From positions 1-55,956 of the forward strand of contig JANXSM010000049.1 of the NCBI GenBank assembly GCA_025352665.1: DNA of 55,956 bases. The letters are read 5' to 3'. Origin of the DNA: Rhodospirillales bacterium (GTDB lineage Bacteria > Pseudomonadota > Alphaproteobacteria > Acetobacterales > Acetobacteraceae). Within the stretch, counting starts at the first letter, position 1; every line of letters starts with the position of its first letter. This document shows, piece by piece, positions 25,473 to 34,867 of the stretch. Under the pieces are notes generated by a model. The model was given only the letters and a program-made list of their open reading frames with translations. It did no database searches and was not told the origin of the DNA. The translations under genes were made by a program, and so were the position numbers.

Positions 25473-26377
25473 TCGCATTGCTCCCCCCGCTGCGCGGACG
25501 GATGCAGGAGAGCGTCGTGCTCGGCCCAACAACATGGTTTCGCGTCGGCGGCCCGGCAGAGGCCCTGGTGCGGCCGGCCGATGTCGAGGATCTCTGTGAT
25601 TTCCTCAAGGCGCTCCCCTACGAAATTCCGGTCACCGTGATCGGCGCCGCCTCCAACCTCATCATCCGCGATGGCGGCGTGCATGGCGTCGTGATCCGGC
25701 TCGCACGCGGCTTCAACGAAATCACCGTGGAGGCGGACGGGATCGTCGCCGGTGCCGCCGCACTCGATGTGACCGTGTCTGAAAATGCCGCCGCGGCCGG
25801 GCTCGACGGTCTGGCCTTCCTGTCCGGCATCCCCGGCACGATCGGCGGCGCAGTCGCCATGAACGCGGGTGCCTACGGCGGCGATGTCGCCCATAACCTC
25901 GACTGGGTCGAGATCGTCACGCGCGACGGAGCGCTGGTACGCCTGCCCAATGCGAAACTCGCCTTTGCCTATCGGCATGCCTCGCTGCCGCCCGATTGCG
26001 TCGTGGTGCGCGCCCGCTTCCGCGCGCACACCGGCGACCCCGCCATGATCGCAACCCGCATGGCCGAGATTCGCACCTCCCGGCAGGCCACCCAGCCGGT
26101 GCGTGCCCGCACCGGTGGCTCCACCTTTCGCAACCCGGATGGCCAGAAGGCATGGGAATTGATCGACGGCGCCGGCTGCCGCGGCCTGGTCCATGGCGGT
26201 GCCCAGGTTTCTGAGCTGCACTGCAACTTTCTGCTCAACACCGGCGATGCCACCGCAGCCGATCTGGAGATGCTCGGCGAGGAAGTGCGCGCACGCGTGA
26301 ACGCCAGCAGCGGGATCGACCTGCACTGGGAAATTCGCCGCATCGGCGTTCCACGCGCATTGGATCAGGCAGCATGA
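25469..26377 (+). CDS. murB: UDP-N-acetylenolpyruvoylglucosamine reductase
   Basis: A 302-residue FAD enzyme that reduces enolpyruvyl-UDP-GlcNAc to UDP-MurNAc with NADPH. The first FAD-contact segment is [16 protein letters not shown], with [21 protein letters not shown], the [18 protein letters not shown] loop and the catalytic-serine region [19 protein letters not shown]. The C-terminal [17 protein letters not shown] block is also present. Length fits the type II MurB class. Spacing to both neighbours is a 4-base overlap. Confidence 0.96.
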   Translation: MIALLPPLRGRMQESVVLGPTTWFRVGGPAEALVRPADVEDLCDFLKALPYEIPVTVIGAASNLIIRDGGVHGVVIRLARGFNEITVEADGIVAGAAALDVTVSENAAAAGLDGLAFLSGIPGTIGGAVAMNAGAYGGDVAHNLDWVEIVTRDGALVRLPNAKLAFAYRHASLPPDCVVVRARFRAHTGDPAMIATRMAEIRTSRQATQPVRARTGGSTFRNPDGQKAWELIDGAGCRGLVHGGAQVSELHCNFLLNTGDATAADLEMLGEEVRARVNASSGIDLHWEIRRIGVPRALDQAA

Positions 26378-27291
26378 CCCGCGTCGCGGTTCTGTTCGGT
26401 GGCATCTCCGCCGAGCGCGAGGTCAGCCTCATCTCGGGCAAACAGGTCATCGTAGCCTTGCGCGCGGCCGGCTACGAAGTCACGCCGATCGAGGTGGACG
26501 GCGATATCGCCCGCACCATCGCCCTGCTCACGCCCAGGCCCGATGCGGTGTTCAACGCCTTGCACGGCCGCTTCGGCGAAGACGGCGCCATCCAGGGTGT
26601 GCTCGACTGGCTGAACATCCCCTACACACATTCCGGCGTGCGCGCCTCGGCACTCGCCATGGACAAGTCGGCCGCCAAGGCGATCTTCATCGCAGCCGGT
26701 CTGCCCGTGGCCGCCGGTGGCGTGATGGATGTGGCCAATCTGATCGATGCCGATCCGCGGCCGCTGCCCTATGTCATCAAGCCGCTCAACGAAGGATCCT
26801 CGGTCGGCGTCGAGATCATGCGCGAGGGCGACAACCGCCGCGCCGCGGTCGCCAGCGGCTGGCGCTTCGGCAGCACCGCGATGGTCGAGGAGTTCATTCC
26901 GGGACGAGAATTGACGGTGGGTGTGATGGACGACCGGGCGCTCGCGGTCACCGACATCATCGCGACGCAGAGATTCTACGACTACGAAGCGAAATATGCC
27001 GAGGGCGGCTCGCGCCATGTGGTGCCGGCGCAGATCCATCCCGAGGCCACAGCGCGCGCCTTGGAGATAGCACTCGCGGCCCACCGGGCGCTGGGCTGCT
27101 CTGGCGCCAGCCGCGCGGATTTTCGCTATGACGACACGAACGGCGAACCCGGCCGTCTGGTGCTGCTGGAAGTGAACACGCAACCCGGCCTCACACCCAC
27201 ATCGCTGCTGCCCGAGCAGGCCGCCTATCTCGGCATCGACTTTCCGGCACTCTGCCGCTGGATGGTGGAGCACGCAAAATGCCGCGCGTGA
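26374..27291 (+). CDS. ddl: D-alanine--D-alanine ligase
   Basis: A 305-residue ATP-grasp ligase producing D-Ala-D-Ala for MurF. It shows VAVLFGGISAEREVSLISG at the N-terminus, FNALHGRFGEDGAIQG, YTHSGVRASALAMDKSAAK, YVIKPLNEGSSVGV, the EEFIPGRELTVGVM segment and the metal site LVLLEVNTQPGLTPTSLLPEQA. It matches the DdlB type found in dcw clusters. The reading frame overlaps ftsQ by 13 bases. Confidence 0.96.
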   Translation: MTRVAVLFGGISAEREVSLISGKQVIVALRAAGYEVTPIEVDGDIARTIALLTPRPDAVFNALHGRFGEDGAIQGVLDWLNIPYTHSGVRASALAMDKSAAKAIFIAAGLPVAAGGVMDVANLIDADPRPLPYVIKPLNEGSSVGVEIMREGDNRRAAVASGWRFGSTAMVEEFIPGRELTVGVMDDRALAVTDIIATQRFYDYEAKYAEGGSRHVVPAQIHPEATARALEIALAAHRALGCSGASRADFRYDDTNGEPGRLVLLEVNTQPGLTPTSLLPEQAAYLGIDFPALCRWMVEHAKCRA

Positions 27292-28151
27292 AAATCCGCG
27301 CCGTGCCGCCGCCGCTGCCGGATCGTCCCGGCCGGTGGAAGCTGCTGTGGCGCCGCCAGCGCCGCCTGCTGCGGCCGACTGCCATCGCCTCGACCGTGGT
27401 GACCGTGCTCATCTTGCTCGCAGTCGGTGTCAACATGATCGGCCGCGGTGCGCCGCTGCGCGAACGCCTCGGCCGCGCCACCGCCGGCATGGGGCTGGAC
27501 GTGCAGCACATCACCATCGAGGGCCGCCAGAAAACCCCCGAGGCCGCCGTGCGCGCCGCCATCGGCATGGGCCCGGGCGATCCGATCCTGGGGTTCTCCG
27601 TGAGCGCCGCCCGCAACCGCCTCGAAGGCCTCACCTGGGTGCGCTCGGCCGTGGTCGAACGGCAGTTGCCGGACACCATCCACGTTGTGCTCAACGAGCG
27701 CACGCCGTTTGCCGTGTGGCAGATCGACGGCCGGTTCACCTTGATCGACCGCGCCGGCAAGGTCGTCACCGACAGCGACATCGCAGCCTTCCGCGACAAG
27801 CTTCCACTGGTGGTCGGCGCCGGTGCGGAAGCCGCGGCCGCTCCCCTGATCGACAGCATCAATGCGGTACCAGACCTGATGCCCCGCCTCGTCGCCGCGG
27901 TACGGGTCGGCGACCGGCGCTGGAATCTGTGCATGACCTCGGGGGCAGACGTGCTGCTGCCGGAAGGAGCCGAACCCCAGGCGCTTGCCAAACTTGCCGA
28001 GCTGCAATTGACCAAGGCTCTGCTCGACCGTCCGCTGCAGGAAATCGACCTGCGTCTGCCGGACCGCCTGCGCCTGCGACCGATGACCGAGGGACCCTGC
28101 GGCCAACGCCCGGGACAAACCGCCACCGTCATGCCGAAGAGGGCCACATGA
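27279..28151 (+). CDS. ftsQ: Cell division protein FtsQ
   Basis: A 290-residue bitopic divisome scaffold. A basic cytoplasmic start (PRVKIRAVPPPLPDRPGRWKLLWRRQRR...) leads to one membrane helix (AIASTVVTVLILLAVGVNMI, about residues 38-57). The POTRA domain begins near MGLDVQHITIEGRQKTPEAAVRAAIG, and the beta domain includes WVRSAVVERQLPDTIHVVLNERTPFAVWQ. FtsQ binds FtsB/FtsL and recruits the septal synthase. It is encoded between ddl and ftsA as in most Proteobacteria, with overlaps on both sides. Confidence 0.94.
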   Translation: MPRVKIRAVPPPLPDRPGRWKLLWRRQRRLLRPTAIASTVVTVLILLAVGVNMIGRGAPLRERLGRATAGMGLDVQHITIEGRQKTPEAAVRAAIGMGPGDPILGFSVSAARNRLEGLTWVRSAVVERQLPDTIHVVLNERTPFAVWQIDGRFTLIDRAGKVVTDSDIAAFRDKLPLVVGAGAEAAAAPLIDSINAVPDLMPRLVAAVRVGDRRWNLCMTSGADVLLPEGAEPQALAKLAELQLTKALLDRPLQEIDLRLPDRLRLRPMTEGPCGQRPGQTATVMPKRAT

Positions 28152-29482
28152 ACGCCATCGCACCCGGCTCGCCCAAACGCTCTGAACGTACGCCGCGCAA
28201 CGTGCCCGACCTTTTGCTCGATGGGCCAGACCCCCCGCAGCGGCCGAAACATCCGCCGCGCCAATCAGGACCTTTCGGCGTTCTCGACATCGGCACCACC
28301 AAGATCGCCTGCCTGATCGGACGCGTCGAGTCGGACGGTACCCCGCGGGTGCTGGGCTTCGGCTGGCAGCGCGGCCAGGGCGTGCGCGCTGGCGGCATCA
28401 TCGATATCGAGCAGGCCGAGAAGGCGATCCGCGCAGCCGTTGGGGCTGCTGAGGAAATGGCCGACACGCGGCTGCGCAGCGTCACCGTCAACCTCTCCTG
28501 CGGGCAGCCGGAAAGTCGGCTGTTCAACGTGCGCTGGCCGGTTGGCGGCCGCGCCGTGACCGAGAACGACGTGCGCCGCGTCATCCTCGAAGGCCGCGCC
28601 CGCGCCGCCTCCGAAGGCCGGCACATCATCCACGCCCTGCCGCTGAGTTTCGCCTGCGACGAGACCATGGATGTCACCGATCCGCGCGGGCTGTTCTGCG
28701 ATACCCTCAGTGCCCGCCTGCATGTCGTCGATGCGCTGGGCACCTCGCTGCGCACGCTGACAGCCTGCCTGCAGCGCTGCGACCTCGGTATCGCCGAGCT
28801 GGTCTCGTCGCCGATGGCGGCCGGCATTGCAACGTTGGTGGAGGATGAAAAGCAGCTCGGCGCCACGGTGCTCGACATGGGCGGCGGCACCACGGGCATG
28901 GCGGTGTTTCACGAAGGCCAGTTGCTGCACACCTGCCAGATCCCGATCGGCGGGGTGCATGTGACCAACGACATCGCCCGCCTGCTGTCCACACCGCTGA
29001 CGCATGCGGAACGGCTCAAAACGCTGTACGGCAGCGCCCGCTCCATCCCCGACGACGAGCGCGAGATGCTGCCGGTCAAACTCGTGGGCGAAGCCGAACA
29101 CCAGATCGCCAAGGTGCCGCGCACCGCGGTGGTGGGTATCATCACGCCGCGACTCGAAGAGACGTTCGAGATGGTGCGTGAAAGACTCGACAGTTTCGGC
29201 ACCTCCGCCGGCGCCCGCGTGGTGCTGACCGGCGGTGCCAGCCAGATGTCCGGCGTGCGTGAGATGGCAGCAGCCATCCTCGAGCGCCAGGTGCGTGTGG
29301 GCAAGCCGATGCAGGTTCGTGGCCTACCGGCCAGCGCCTCCGGTGCTGCCTTCGCCACCGCCGTCGGACTGCTTGCCTGGGCCGGCGGCGAAGGTCGCGC
29401 GCTGGTCGATATCGATCTCGACGCCGAGCATTCCGGAGGTCTGCTTCGGCGCATCGTCAATTTTTTGCGCGACCGCACGTGA
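28148..29482 (+). CDS. ftsA: Cell division protein FtsA
   Basis: A 444-residue actin-like protein that tethers FtsZ to the membrane. The first ~38 residues are a Pro/Arg-rich extension before the actin-fold start GPFGVLDIGTTKIACLIG. The phosphate-2 loop region ATVLDMGGGTTGMAVFHEG and adenosine site VVLTGGASQMSGV are clear. It ends with an amphipathic membrane-targeting helix (GGLLRRIVNFLRDRT). The start ATG overlaps the ftsQ stop. A 51-base gap follows before ftsZ. Confidence 0.95.
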   Translation: MNAIAPGSPKRSERTPRNVPDLLLDGPDPPQRPKHPPRQSGPFGVLDIGTTKIACLIGRVESDGTPRVLGFGWQRGQGVRAGGIIDIEQAEKAIRAAVGAAEEMADTRLRSVTVNLSCGQPESRLFNVRWPVGGRAVTENDVRRVILEGRARAASEGRHIIHALPLSFACDETMDVTDPRGLFCDTLSARLHVVDALGTSLRTLTACLQRCDLGIAELVSSPMAAGIATLVEDEKQLGATVLDMGGGTTGMAVFHEGQLLHTCQIPIGGVHVTNDIARLLSTPLTHAERLKTLYGSARSIPDDEREMLPVKLVGEAEHQIAKVPRTAVVGIITPRLEETFEMVRERLDSFGTSAGARVVLTGGASQMSGVREMAAAILERQVRVGKPMQVRGLPASASGAAFATAVGLLAWAGGEGRALVDIDLDAEHSGGLLRRIVNFLRDRT

Positions 29483-29533
29483 GCCGCACACGACTCGCAA
29501 ACGCGTCTTACAAGCAATCCATCTTTGGGGGGC

Positions 29534-31225
29534 ATGCCCGTGACTCTTAACCTGACCATTCCGCAGCAGATGCATACTGACTTCACGCCGCGCATCACCG
29601 TTATCGGTGTCGGCGGCGGCGGCACCAACGCCGTCAACACGATGATCTCGCTTAATCTGCAGGGCGTCGACTTCGTCGTGGCGAACACAGATGCGCAGTC
29701 TCTGCTCAACTCCAAGGCCGACCGCCGCATCCAACTCGGGCCGCATCTGACCCAAGGGCTCGGCGCCGGCGCCAAGCCCGAGATCGGACGTGCTGCAGCC
29801 GAAGAAGCCACAGACGAGGTCTATCGGCATCTTGACGGCGCCCACATGGTGTTCATCACCGCGGGCATGGGCGGCGGCACCGGCACCGGGGCGGCACCCG
29901 TCATCGCGCGCATGGCGCGCGAGCGCGGCATCCTGACCGTTGGCGTTGTCACCAAGCCGTTCACCTTCGAAGGCGCGCGTCGCGCCCGCGCCGCCGACCA
30001 GGGCATCGAAGAGCTGCAGCAATGGGTCGACACGCTGATCGTCATCCCCAACCAGAACCTGTTCCGACTGTCCAACGAACGCACCGGCTTCAAGGAAGCG
30101 TTCAAGATGGCCGACAACGTGCTGTACATGGGCGTGCGCGGTGTTACCGACCTGATGGTCGCCCCCGGTATGGTCAATCTCGACTTCGCCGATATCCGCA
30201 CCGTCATGGCTGAAATGGGCAAGGCGATGATGGGCACCGGCGAAGCCGATGGCGAGGGCCGCGCGCTGCGCGCCGCCGAACTCGCCATCAGCAACCCGCT
30301 GCTGGAGGACACCTCGATGTCCGGCGCCCGCGGCCTGCTGATCAACATCACCGGCGGCGACGATCTGACGCTGTTCGAAGTGGACCAGGCCGCCAACCGC
30401 ATCCGCGAGGAAGTGGACGAAGACGCCAACATCATCTTCGGCTCGGCGATCGACGAAAGCCTCAACGGGCGCATCCGCGTGTCGGTGGTTGCAACCGGGA
30501 TCGAGACGATGCAGCAGAGGCAGGCCGAGCGCCCGCATCTGATCGCCGTTGGTGGCGGCAGCGTGATGCCGATGGCGCAGGCCGTGGCCCAGCACCACGC
30601 CAGCGGTGCTCCCGTGCAGCCTCAGCAGTTGACGCAATCGGCCCCCGCGCCGACCGCCCAGGCGGTGGCTCCCGCGATGATGCCGGCACCGCGCACGGGC
30701 GTTGCCCGCATGCCGCTGCCGACCAGCCGACCGATGCCGCAGGCGGCCGTCCTGCCGTCCTCGCCACGCCAGGTGACACCGATCCAGCAGCAACGCCCGA
30801 CCGAAATGCGGCAGGTCGAGCCACGCTACGAGCAGCGCCAGGAGCCGATGTCGACGCAGGGCTACGAGGCCGAGTTGGACGAGCCGGCTCCGCCGCGCCA
30901 GATACCGCCGCATCTGCAGCAGCCGCTGCGCCCGCAGGCGCCCGCTCGCCCGGCGGCCCGCGCGGCCGAGCCACGGCCGCTGCAGCCGAAGTCTGGCCTG
31001 TTCAACGACACGCCACGCGCCGAGCCCGCGGCCCCGCGCAAAAGCCTGTTCGGCATCGTGACCGGAGCCATCCGTGGCCACGCCTACGAAGCCGCTTCGG
31101 CGCCCGCACCCGAGGCCCAGCCGCGCGAGCAGGTCTACGCCGAGCCTACGGGCACCGCACCGCGGGCGAGCGGCAGCGAGGAGATGGGGATCGAAATTCC
31201 CGCCTTCCTGCGCCGGCAGTCCTGA
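29534..31225 (+). CDS. ftsZ: Cell division GTPase FtsZ
   Basis: A 563-residue tubulin-like GTPase that forms the Z ring. The GTPase core (about residues 15-325) has [22 protein letters not shown], the tubulin signature [12 protein letters not shown], the FTFEGARR segment and the T7 loop [12 protein letters not shown] long Gln/Pro/Ala-rich linker (about residues 330-548) follows, and the protein ends in the partner-binding peptide [12 protein letters not shown], which fits alphaproteobacteria. At 563 residues it is far longer than the 383 of E. coli, owing to the linker. The ATG at 29534 follows a GGGGGG tract. Confidence 0.97.
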   Translation: MPVTLNLTIPQQMHTDFTPRITVIGVGGGGTNAVNTMISLNLQGVDFVVANTDAQSLLNSKADRRIQLGPHLTQGLGAGAKPEIGRAAAEEATDEVYRHLDGAHMVFITAGMGGGTGTGAAPVIARMARERGILTVGVVTKPFTFEGARRARAADQGIEELQQWVDTLIVIPNQNLFRLSNERTGFKEAFKMADNVLYMGVRGVTDLMVAPGMVNLDFADIRTVMAEMGKAMMGTGEADGEGRALRAAELAISNPLLEDTSMSGARGLLINITGGDDLTLFEVDQAANRIREEVDEDANIIFGSAIDESLNGRIRVSVVATGIETMQQRQAERPHLIAVGGGSVMPMAQAVAQHHASGAPVQPQQLTQSAPAPTAQAVAPAMMPAPRTGVARMPLPTSRPMPQAAVLPSSPRQVTPIQQQRPTEMRQVEPRYEQRQEPMSTQGYEAELDEPAPPRQIPPHLQQPLRPQAPARPAARAAEPRPLQPKSGLFNDTPRAEPAAPRKSLFGIVTGAIRGHAYEAASAPAPEAQPREQVYAEPTGTAPRASGSEEMGIEIPAFLRRQS

Positions 31226-31247
31226 TGTCGTTCTGATACCGATTGGT

Positions 31248-31325
31248 GCGGTGCGACAAGTTTGTAGCAATATGTAACTTGTTGCACCGCGCAAATTTCT
31301 GTCTTTTCAACGGGTTGGACAGAAA
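31248..31325 (+). terminator. Two consecutive hairpins between ftsZ and lpxC
   Basis: Just after ftsZ, GCGGTGCGACAAGTT (31248-31262) pairs with AACTTGTTGCACCGC (31276-31290) over 15 pairs including one G-U. A second stem, TTTCTGTC (31296-31303) with GACAGAAA (31318-31325), follows at once. No long U-run follows the first stem, but the AT-rich tail and position suggest the end of the division transcript. lpxC would then use its own promoter in the remaining ~160 bases. Confidence 0.6.
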
Positions 31326-31488
31326 TATTTCGAAATAATGATTGACTGGCCAGCGCCTACGCCTTCGCATAACTTCCTGCTCGTGGAGGTTCGCGCCGCT
31401 GCTTCCACGGAAACGCCACCGCCTGACAGCCACAATTGCACATCACAATTGGCAAGGCTCGGGCCGTGACAGCAGGGAAGACGACGCG

Positions 31489-32445
31489 ATGGACGGACTG
31501 CCTCACACGATCGGTCCGAATACAGCCCAGTCGGTCCAGCGGACCATCAAGAACGCCATCTCCTGCGTCGGCGTCGGTCTGCACAGTGGCAACCGCATCG
31601 AGCTAACCCTGCGGCCCATGCCGGCCGGCACCGGTATTATCTTCCGGCGAACCGACCTTGATGGTTTTACCGACATTCCCGCCCGGCACGACCATGTCAT
31701 CGACACCCGCCTTTGCACTGTGCTGGGCGACACCGCCCGCCGGGACCTGCGGGTGGGCACCGTCGAACATGTAATGGCCGCCCTCGCCGGTTGCGGCGTT
31801 CACAATGTGCTGGTCGAAGTCGACGGGCCGGAAGTACCAATCCTCGATGGCTCCGCGGCCAGTTTTGTGTTCCTGATCGATTGCGCCGGGATCACAGAGC
31901 AGGCCAGCAGCATCAACCGTATCGAGGTACTCCGCAGTGTGCGGGTCGAGCACGGTGCAGCGTTCGCTGAGCTGCGGCCGGCGATGTTCGGCTTCGACAT
32001 GTCGCTGACAATCGACTTCAACGCCGCCCTGATCGGCCGCCAGGCACTCAACCTCCGCCTCAGCCCGGACAGCTTTCGCCGCGAGCTCGCCTGCAGTCGG
32101 ACCTTCACCATGGCCAATGAGATCGAGGCGCTGCGCGCCGCCGGACTGGCACTTGGCGGCAGTCTCGACAATGCCATCGTGGTCGATGGTAGCCGCGTGC
32201 TGAACCCGACCGGCCTACGCAGCCCCGACGAATTCGTCCGCCACAAGATGCTCGATGCCGTGGGCGACCTGGCCCTGGCCGGCAGTGAACTGCACGGCCG
32301 CTTCATCGCCCATCGTACCGGCCACGCGTTGAACAATCGCCTGTTGCGCGTGTTGTTTGCCGATGACGCCAATTGGCGCCTGGTCAACGAAGACGCGAGC
32401 ACCTATCCAATTTGGCAGGCCGACTCGGTCGCCGTCGCTGCCTAG
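31489..32445 (+). CDS. lpxC: UDP-3-O-acyl-GlcNAc deacetylase
   Basis: A 318-residue zinc deacetylase, the committed step of lipid A synthesis. It begins with QRTIKNAISCVGVGLHSG. The zinc-site HVMAALAG motif (in VEHVMAALAGCGVHNV, about residues 85-100) and LDGSAASFVFLI follow. The second zinc motif is HKMLDAVGDLALAG, with the catalytic His in AHRTGHALNN. The ATG at 31489 follows CAGGGAAG. Its TAG stop lies inside the first bases of a mosaic repeat, so the repeat supplies the gene's end. It marks an envelope-biogenesis end to the dcw region. Confidence 0.96.
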   Translation: MDGLPHTIGPNTAQSVQRTIKNAISCVGVGLHSGNRIELTLRPMPAGTGIIFRRTDLDGFTDIPARHDHVIDTRLCTVLGDTARRDLRVGTVEHVMAALAGCGVHNVLVEVDGPEVPILDGSAASFVFLIDCAGITEQASSINRIEVLRSVRVEHGAAFAELRPAMFGFDMSLTIDFNAALIGRQALNLRLSPDSFRRELACSRTFTMANEIEALRAAGLALGGSLDNAIVVDGSRVLNPTGLRSPDEFVRHKMLDAVGDLALAGSELHGRFIAHRTGHALNNRLLRVLFADDANWRLVNEDASTYPIWQADSVAVAA

Positions 32446-32640
32446 AGCAATATCGCCTGAGGTTGAACCAACCGTGCGATAAAATTGCTCGTTAAACAAA
32501 AGGCTAGAGCTTGATCGCTTCGCCTACCAGAAGCGATCAAGCTCTAGCGCGTGATGACCGAGGGTGGAATCACCGGAAGGTCTGAATCACGCGATGAAAC
32601 AAAGAGCTTAAGCGGGATCATGTCGCCTATCAGACGTCAT
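32443..32640. repeat. Mosaic palindromic repeat after lpxC, copy 2 of the shared module
   Basis: The first ~68 bases repeat the module at 7200-7267 (41 bases identical from 32444). Next is a perfect 18-bp inverted repeat, CTAGAGCTTGATCGCTTC (32504-32521) with its complement at 32530-32547 around an 8-base loop. A branched structure follows: CGCGTGAT (32548-32555) with ATCACGCG (32586-32593), GACC with GGTC, and GGTG with CACC inside. The layout resembles rhizobial RIME-type intergenic mosaic elements. It fills the space between two convergent genes. Confidence 0.8.
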
Positions 32641-32660
32641 TTCTCTCTAAGCCGTCCAAA

Positions 32661-33935
32661 TCAAGCGGCGACAGCCGCAGGTTTTGGCTCTATCGCCCGC
32701 GCCGACTGACGCAGCATCGCATCAAAGGCATCGAACACACGTCGCATCTGGGCTGGCTTGTAGGGAAACAGTATGACGGAATCGAGCAGATGCACGATGG
32801 CCGCCATTTCGACTTCGAACAGCACCAATCGCCCGTCCGGCCCCTCCGCGCAGTCGATCACCACGTAGTCGCGCCCAAGGGCCGCGTGGATTTCCGCAAA
32901 GGCTGCGGCGTGACGCAAAGCGCACCCGAGCGAGAAATCCTCCATATGCGCCGCCTCGTCCGCCCGTTTGGCGGCACTCTGCTCCATACCCGCGTTGAGG
33001 TAGTGGATCATCCAGTGCTCGGACACGCCGACATGGCATAGGAGCGGTTGCCCCTGGACTATGGCCACGCGCATTTTACGAAAGAAACCGTCAGGGTCGC
33101 GGTAATCGATGAAATGCGACAAATGAAACCCAGCGTCCGGCACAGTCGCCAGATAGCCGGCAAGGGCTGGAAGATCCTCCAACCGGGCGAGTTTGGCGCC
33201 GGCGTGGGAGAAATGCGGTCGGATCAACAGGGGCCAACCGCCCTTCGGCAGTCCCGCCGCCGACAGCGCCGGGTTTTCGATCATTGCGATCAGCTCCTCC
33301 CGCGCGATGCTCCGAGTGGCGGGTGCGTGCAGGCAGGCGCTGTTTGCGAACATCGCGGCGATGCCGTCGCGGGTCAGCTCGTCGATCCCACCTTTCGGGA
33401 AATGGCCGGGATCGTTCAGCACTGGCCGCGGCCAGGAACCCAGCAAGGCGGCCGCTCGGTGCAGGGCAGCCGGGTCCGAGTCGCTGATGACGCAGAACGC
33501 CACATCATGCTCCGGCAGTTGCGCGGGCAAGGCCTCCCCGGGAACCAGGAACAGCAGATCCAGGCGCACATCGAGGTGGGCGGCGATGAACTCGATCGGC
33601 ATGTTCATCTGCAGGTCGCCGGGTGCCGCGATCGCAAGCACACGCAGGGGGGCATGCGCGCCGCTACCTGCGACAAAGCGGAACAGCCGGCACCGCGTCA
33701 ACAGGTCCCGCTGCAGGCCGAGACCGAGCTCACGCTGGTTCATCAGCATGGCCAGCACCGCCGTGTCATACAGTGCGCCACATAGCGCCGCCTCGTTCAC
33801 AAACGGTCCGGTCAACTGGTCCACCAGCGACTGAACCGAGGCGCCCGCGAGCAACGCAGCGGTCAGCGGTTCCGCACCGCGGATGAGTGGGGGTTCAAGA
33901 GACGCGGACAAAACCGGGATAATTTCCTGCGACAC
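32661..33935 (-). CDS. ATP-grasp-like protein, function unknown
   Basis: A 424-residue protein, last of a three-gene minus-strand operon. The C-terminal half looks ATP-grasp-like: GGWPLLIRPHFSHAGAKLARL (possible nucleotide-binding Lys/Arg, about residues 225-245), HFIDYRDPDGFFRKMRVAIVQG, CHVGVSEHWMIHYLNAGM, and a metal-site-like DYVVIDCAEGPDGRLVLFEVEMAAIVH (about 365-390). The N-terminal half (about 1-200) has no recognised motif apart from a Rossmann-like stretch, APLRVLAIAAPGDLQMNMPIEF. Similar proteins are annotated as RimK-like or hypothetical in alphaproteobacteria. The gene lies 59 bases after the transglutaminase gene. Substrates are unknown. Confidence 0.6.
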   Translation of the reverse strand: MSQEIIPVLSASLEPPLIRGAEPLTAALLAGASVQSLVDQLTGPFVNEAALCGALYDTAVLAMLMNQRELGLGLQRDLLTRCRLFRFVAGSGAHAPLRVLAIAAPGDLQMNMPIEFIAAHLDVRLDLLFLVPGEALPAQLPEHDVAFCVISDSDPAALHRAAALLGSWPRPVLNDPGHFPKGGIDELTRDGIAAMFANSACLHAPATRSIAREELIAMIENPALSAAGLPKGGWPLLIRPHFSHAGAKLARLEDLPALAGYLATVPDAGFHLSHFIDYRDPDGFFRKMRVAIVQGQPLLCHVGVSEHWMIHYLNAGMEQSAAKRADEAAHMEDFSLGCALRHAAAFAEIHAALGRDYVVIDCAEGPDGRLVLFEVEMAAIVHLLDSVILFPYKPAQMRRVFDAFDAMLRQSARAIEPKPAAVAA

Positions 33936-33994
33936 TCACCTGCCCCCGAGATCGATTGGCCAGGGGAGTTTGCGGTCAAGAAATGAACGACCCG

Positions 33995-34867
33995 TTAAAG
34001 CGCCTCGAGGTCAACACCGACGACAACACTGTGCCGCCCGCCGCCCAGAATCACGCCGCGCACCGGGCTGATGTCGCCGTAGTCGCGGCCCCATGCCAGC
34101 ACAACATGCTCGTCGCGCACCACCAGATTGTTGGTCGGGTCCAGGTCCACCCAACCATGTGCCGGCCCCATCCAGGCCCCCACCCAGGCGTGCGACTGAT
34201 CGGCCCCGCGCCTGGCGATGGTGCCCGGCGGCGGCTTTGTGCGCAGGTAGCCAGACACATAGCGCGCCGGCAGCCCAAGCGCGCGCAAAGCCGCGATCAT
34301 CAGGTGGGTGAAGTCCTGGCACACGCCGGCGCGCTGGGCCAGCACGCGTGCGACCGGCGTGTTGATCGTGGTGACGCCGGATTTGAACGCGAATTCCCGC
34401 CGGATGCGGGCGTTGAGGTCGAGCAGGCATTCCAGGATCGGCCGGCCTGGCGGAAACGATGGGGCGGCATAGGCGCCGGCATTGGGCTCGCTCGGGATCA
34501 TCGGGCTGTCGAACACGAACTCGGCGGCCGCCCAGCTGTCGCCTCCCCCAATGCGCGCGGCCTCGGCCACCTGCTCCCACGGCATGGTTTCAGCCGCTGG
34601 CGGCGGTGCTGCGAACTCCACGTCGACCTCCGCGGTCACGGTCACCACGAAACGGTCGTGCGGCTTGTCGAGGAACATCCAGGCGACGTGGTTGCCGAAA
34701 TGATCGCGGGCGGCATGGCTGCGCGTCGGCAGCGGTGTCGCCAGCAGCTTGGCGTCCAGCACGATCTGGCCGGGCAGGCTGCGCGGCGCCAGATGCAGCA
34801 TGTGGCTGGCGAGATCCACCTTGTCGGCATAGGTGTAGGTGGTCGTGTGGCCGACGCGATACTTCAC
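33995..34867 (-). CDS. Transglutaminase-like (papain-fold) protein
   Basis: A 290-residue protein of the bacterial transglutaminase-like family. It starts YRVGHTTTYTYADKVDLASHMLHLAPR, the usual N-terminal beta domain. The catalytic triad is visible as Cys in QRAGVCQDFTHLMI (about residue 182), His in GADQSHAWVGAW (about 224) and Asp in GWVDLDPTNN (about 239). Such proteins act as cysteine proteases or amide-transfer enzymes. Its start overlaps the stop of the ATP-grasp/alpha-E gene (ATGA), so the two are co-translated. No signal peptide, so likely cytoplasmic. This trio is a recurrent gene neighbourhood proposed to make or process peptide bonds; no substrate is known. Confidence 0.88.
   Translation of the reverse strand: MKYRVGHTTTYTYADKVDLASHMLHLAPRSLPGQIVLDAKLLATPLPTRSHAARDHFGNHVAWMFLDKPHDRFVVTVTAEVDVEFAAPPPAAETMPWEQVAEAARIGGGDSWAAAEFVFDSPMIPSEPNAGAYAAPSFPPGRPILECLLDLNARIRREFAFKSGVTTINTPVARVLAQRAGVCQDFTHLMIAALRALGLPARYVSGYLRTKPPPGTIARRGADQSHAWVGAWMGPAHGWVDLDPTNNLVVRDEHVVLAWGRDYGDISPVRGVILGGGRHSVVVGVDLEAL

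Noticed and set aside
29324-31294. 656-codon open frame on the minus strand opposite ftsZ
   Set aside because: It covers ftsZ exactly and continues through the terminator hairpins; no motif, no ribosome-binding site.
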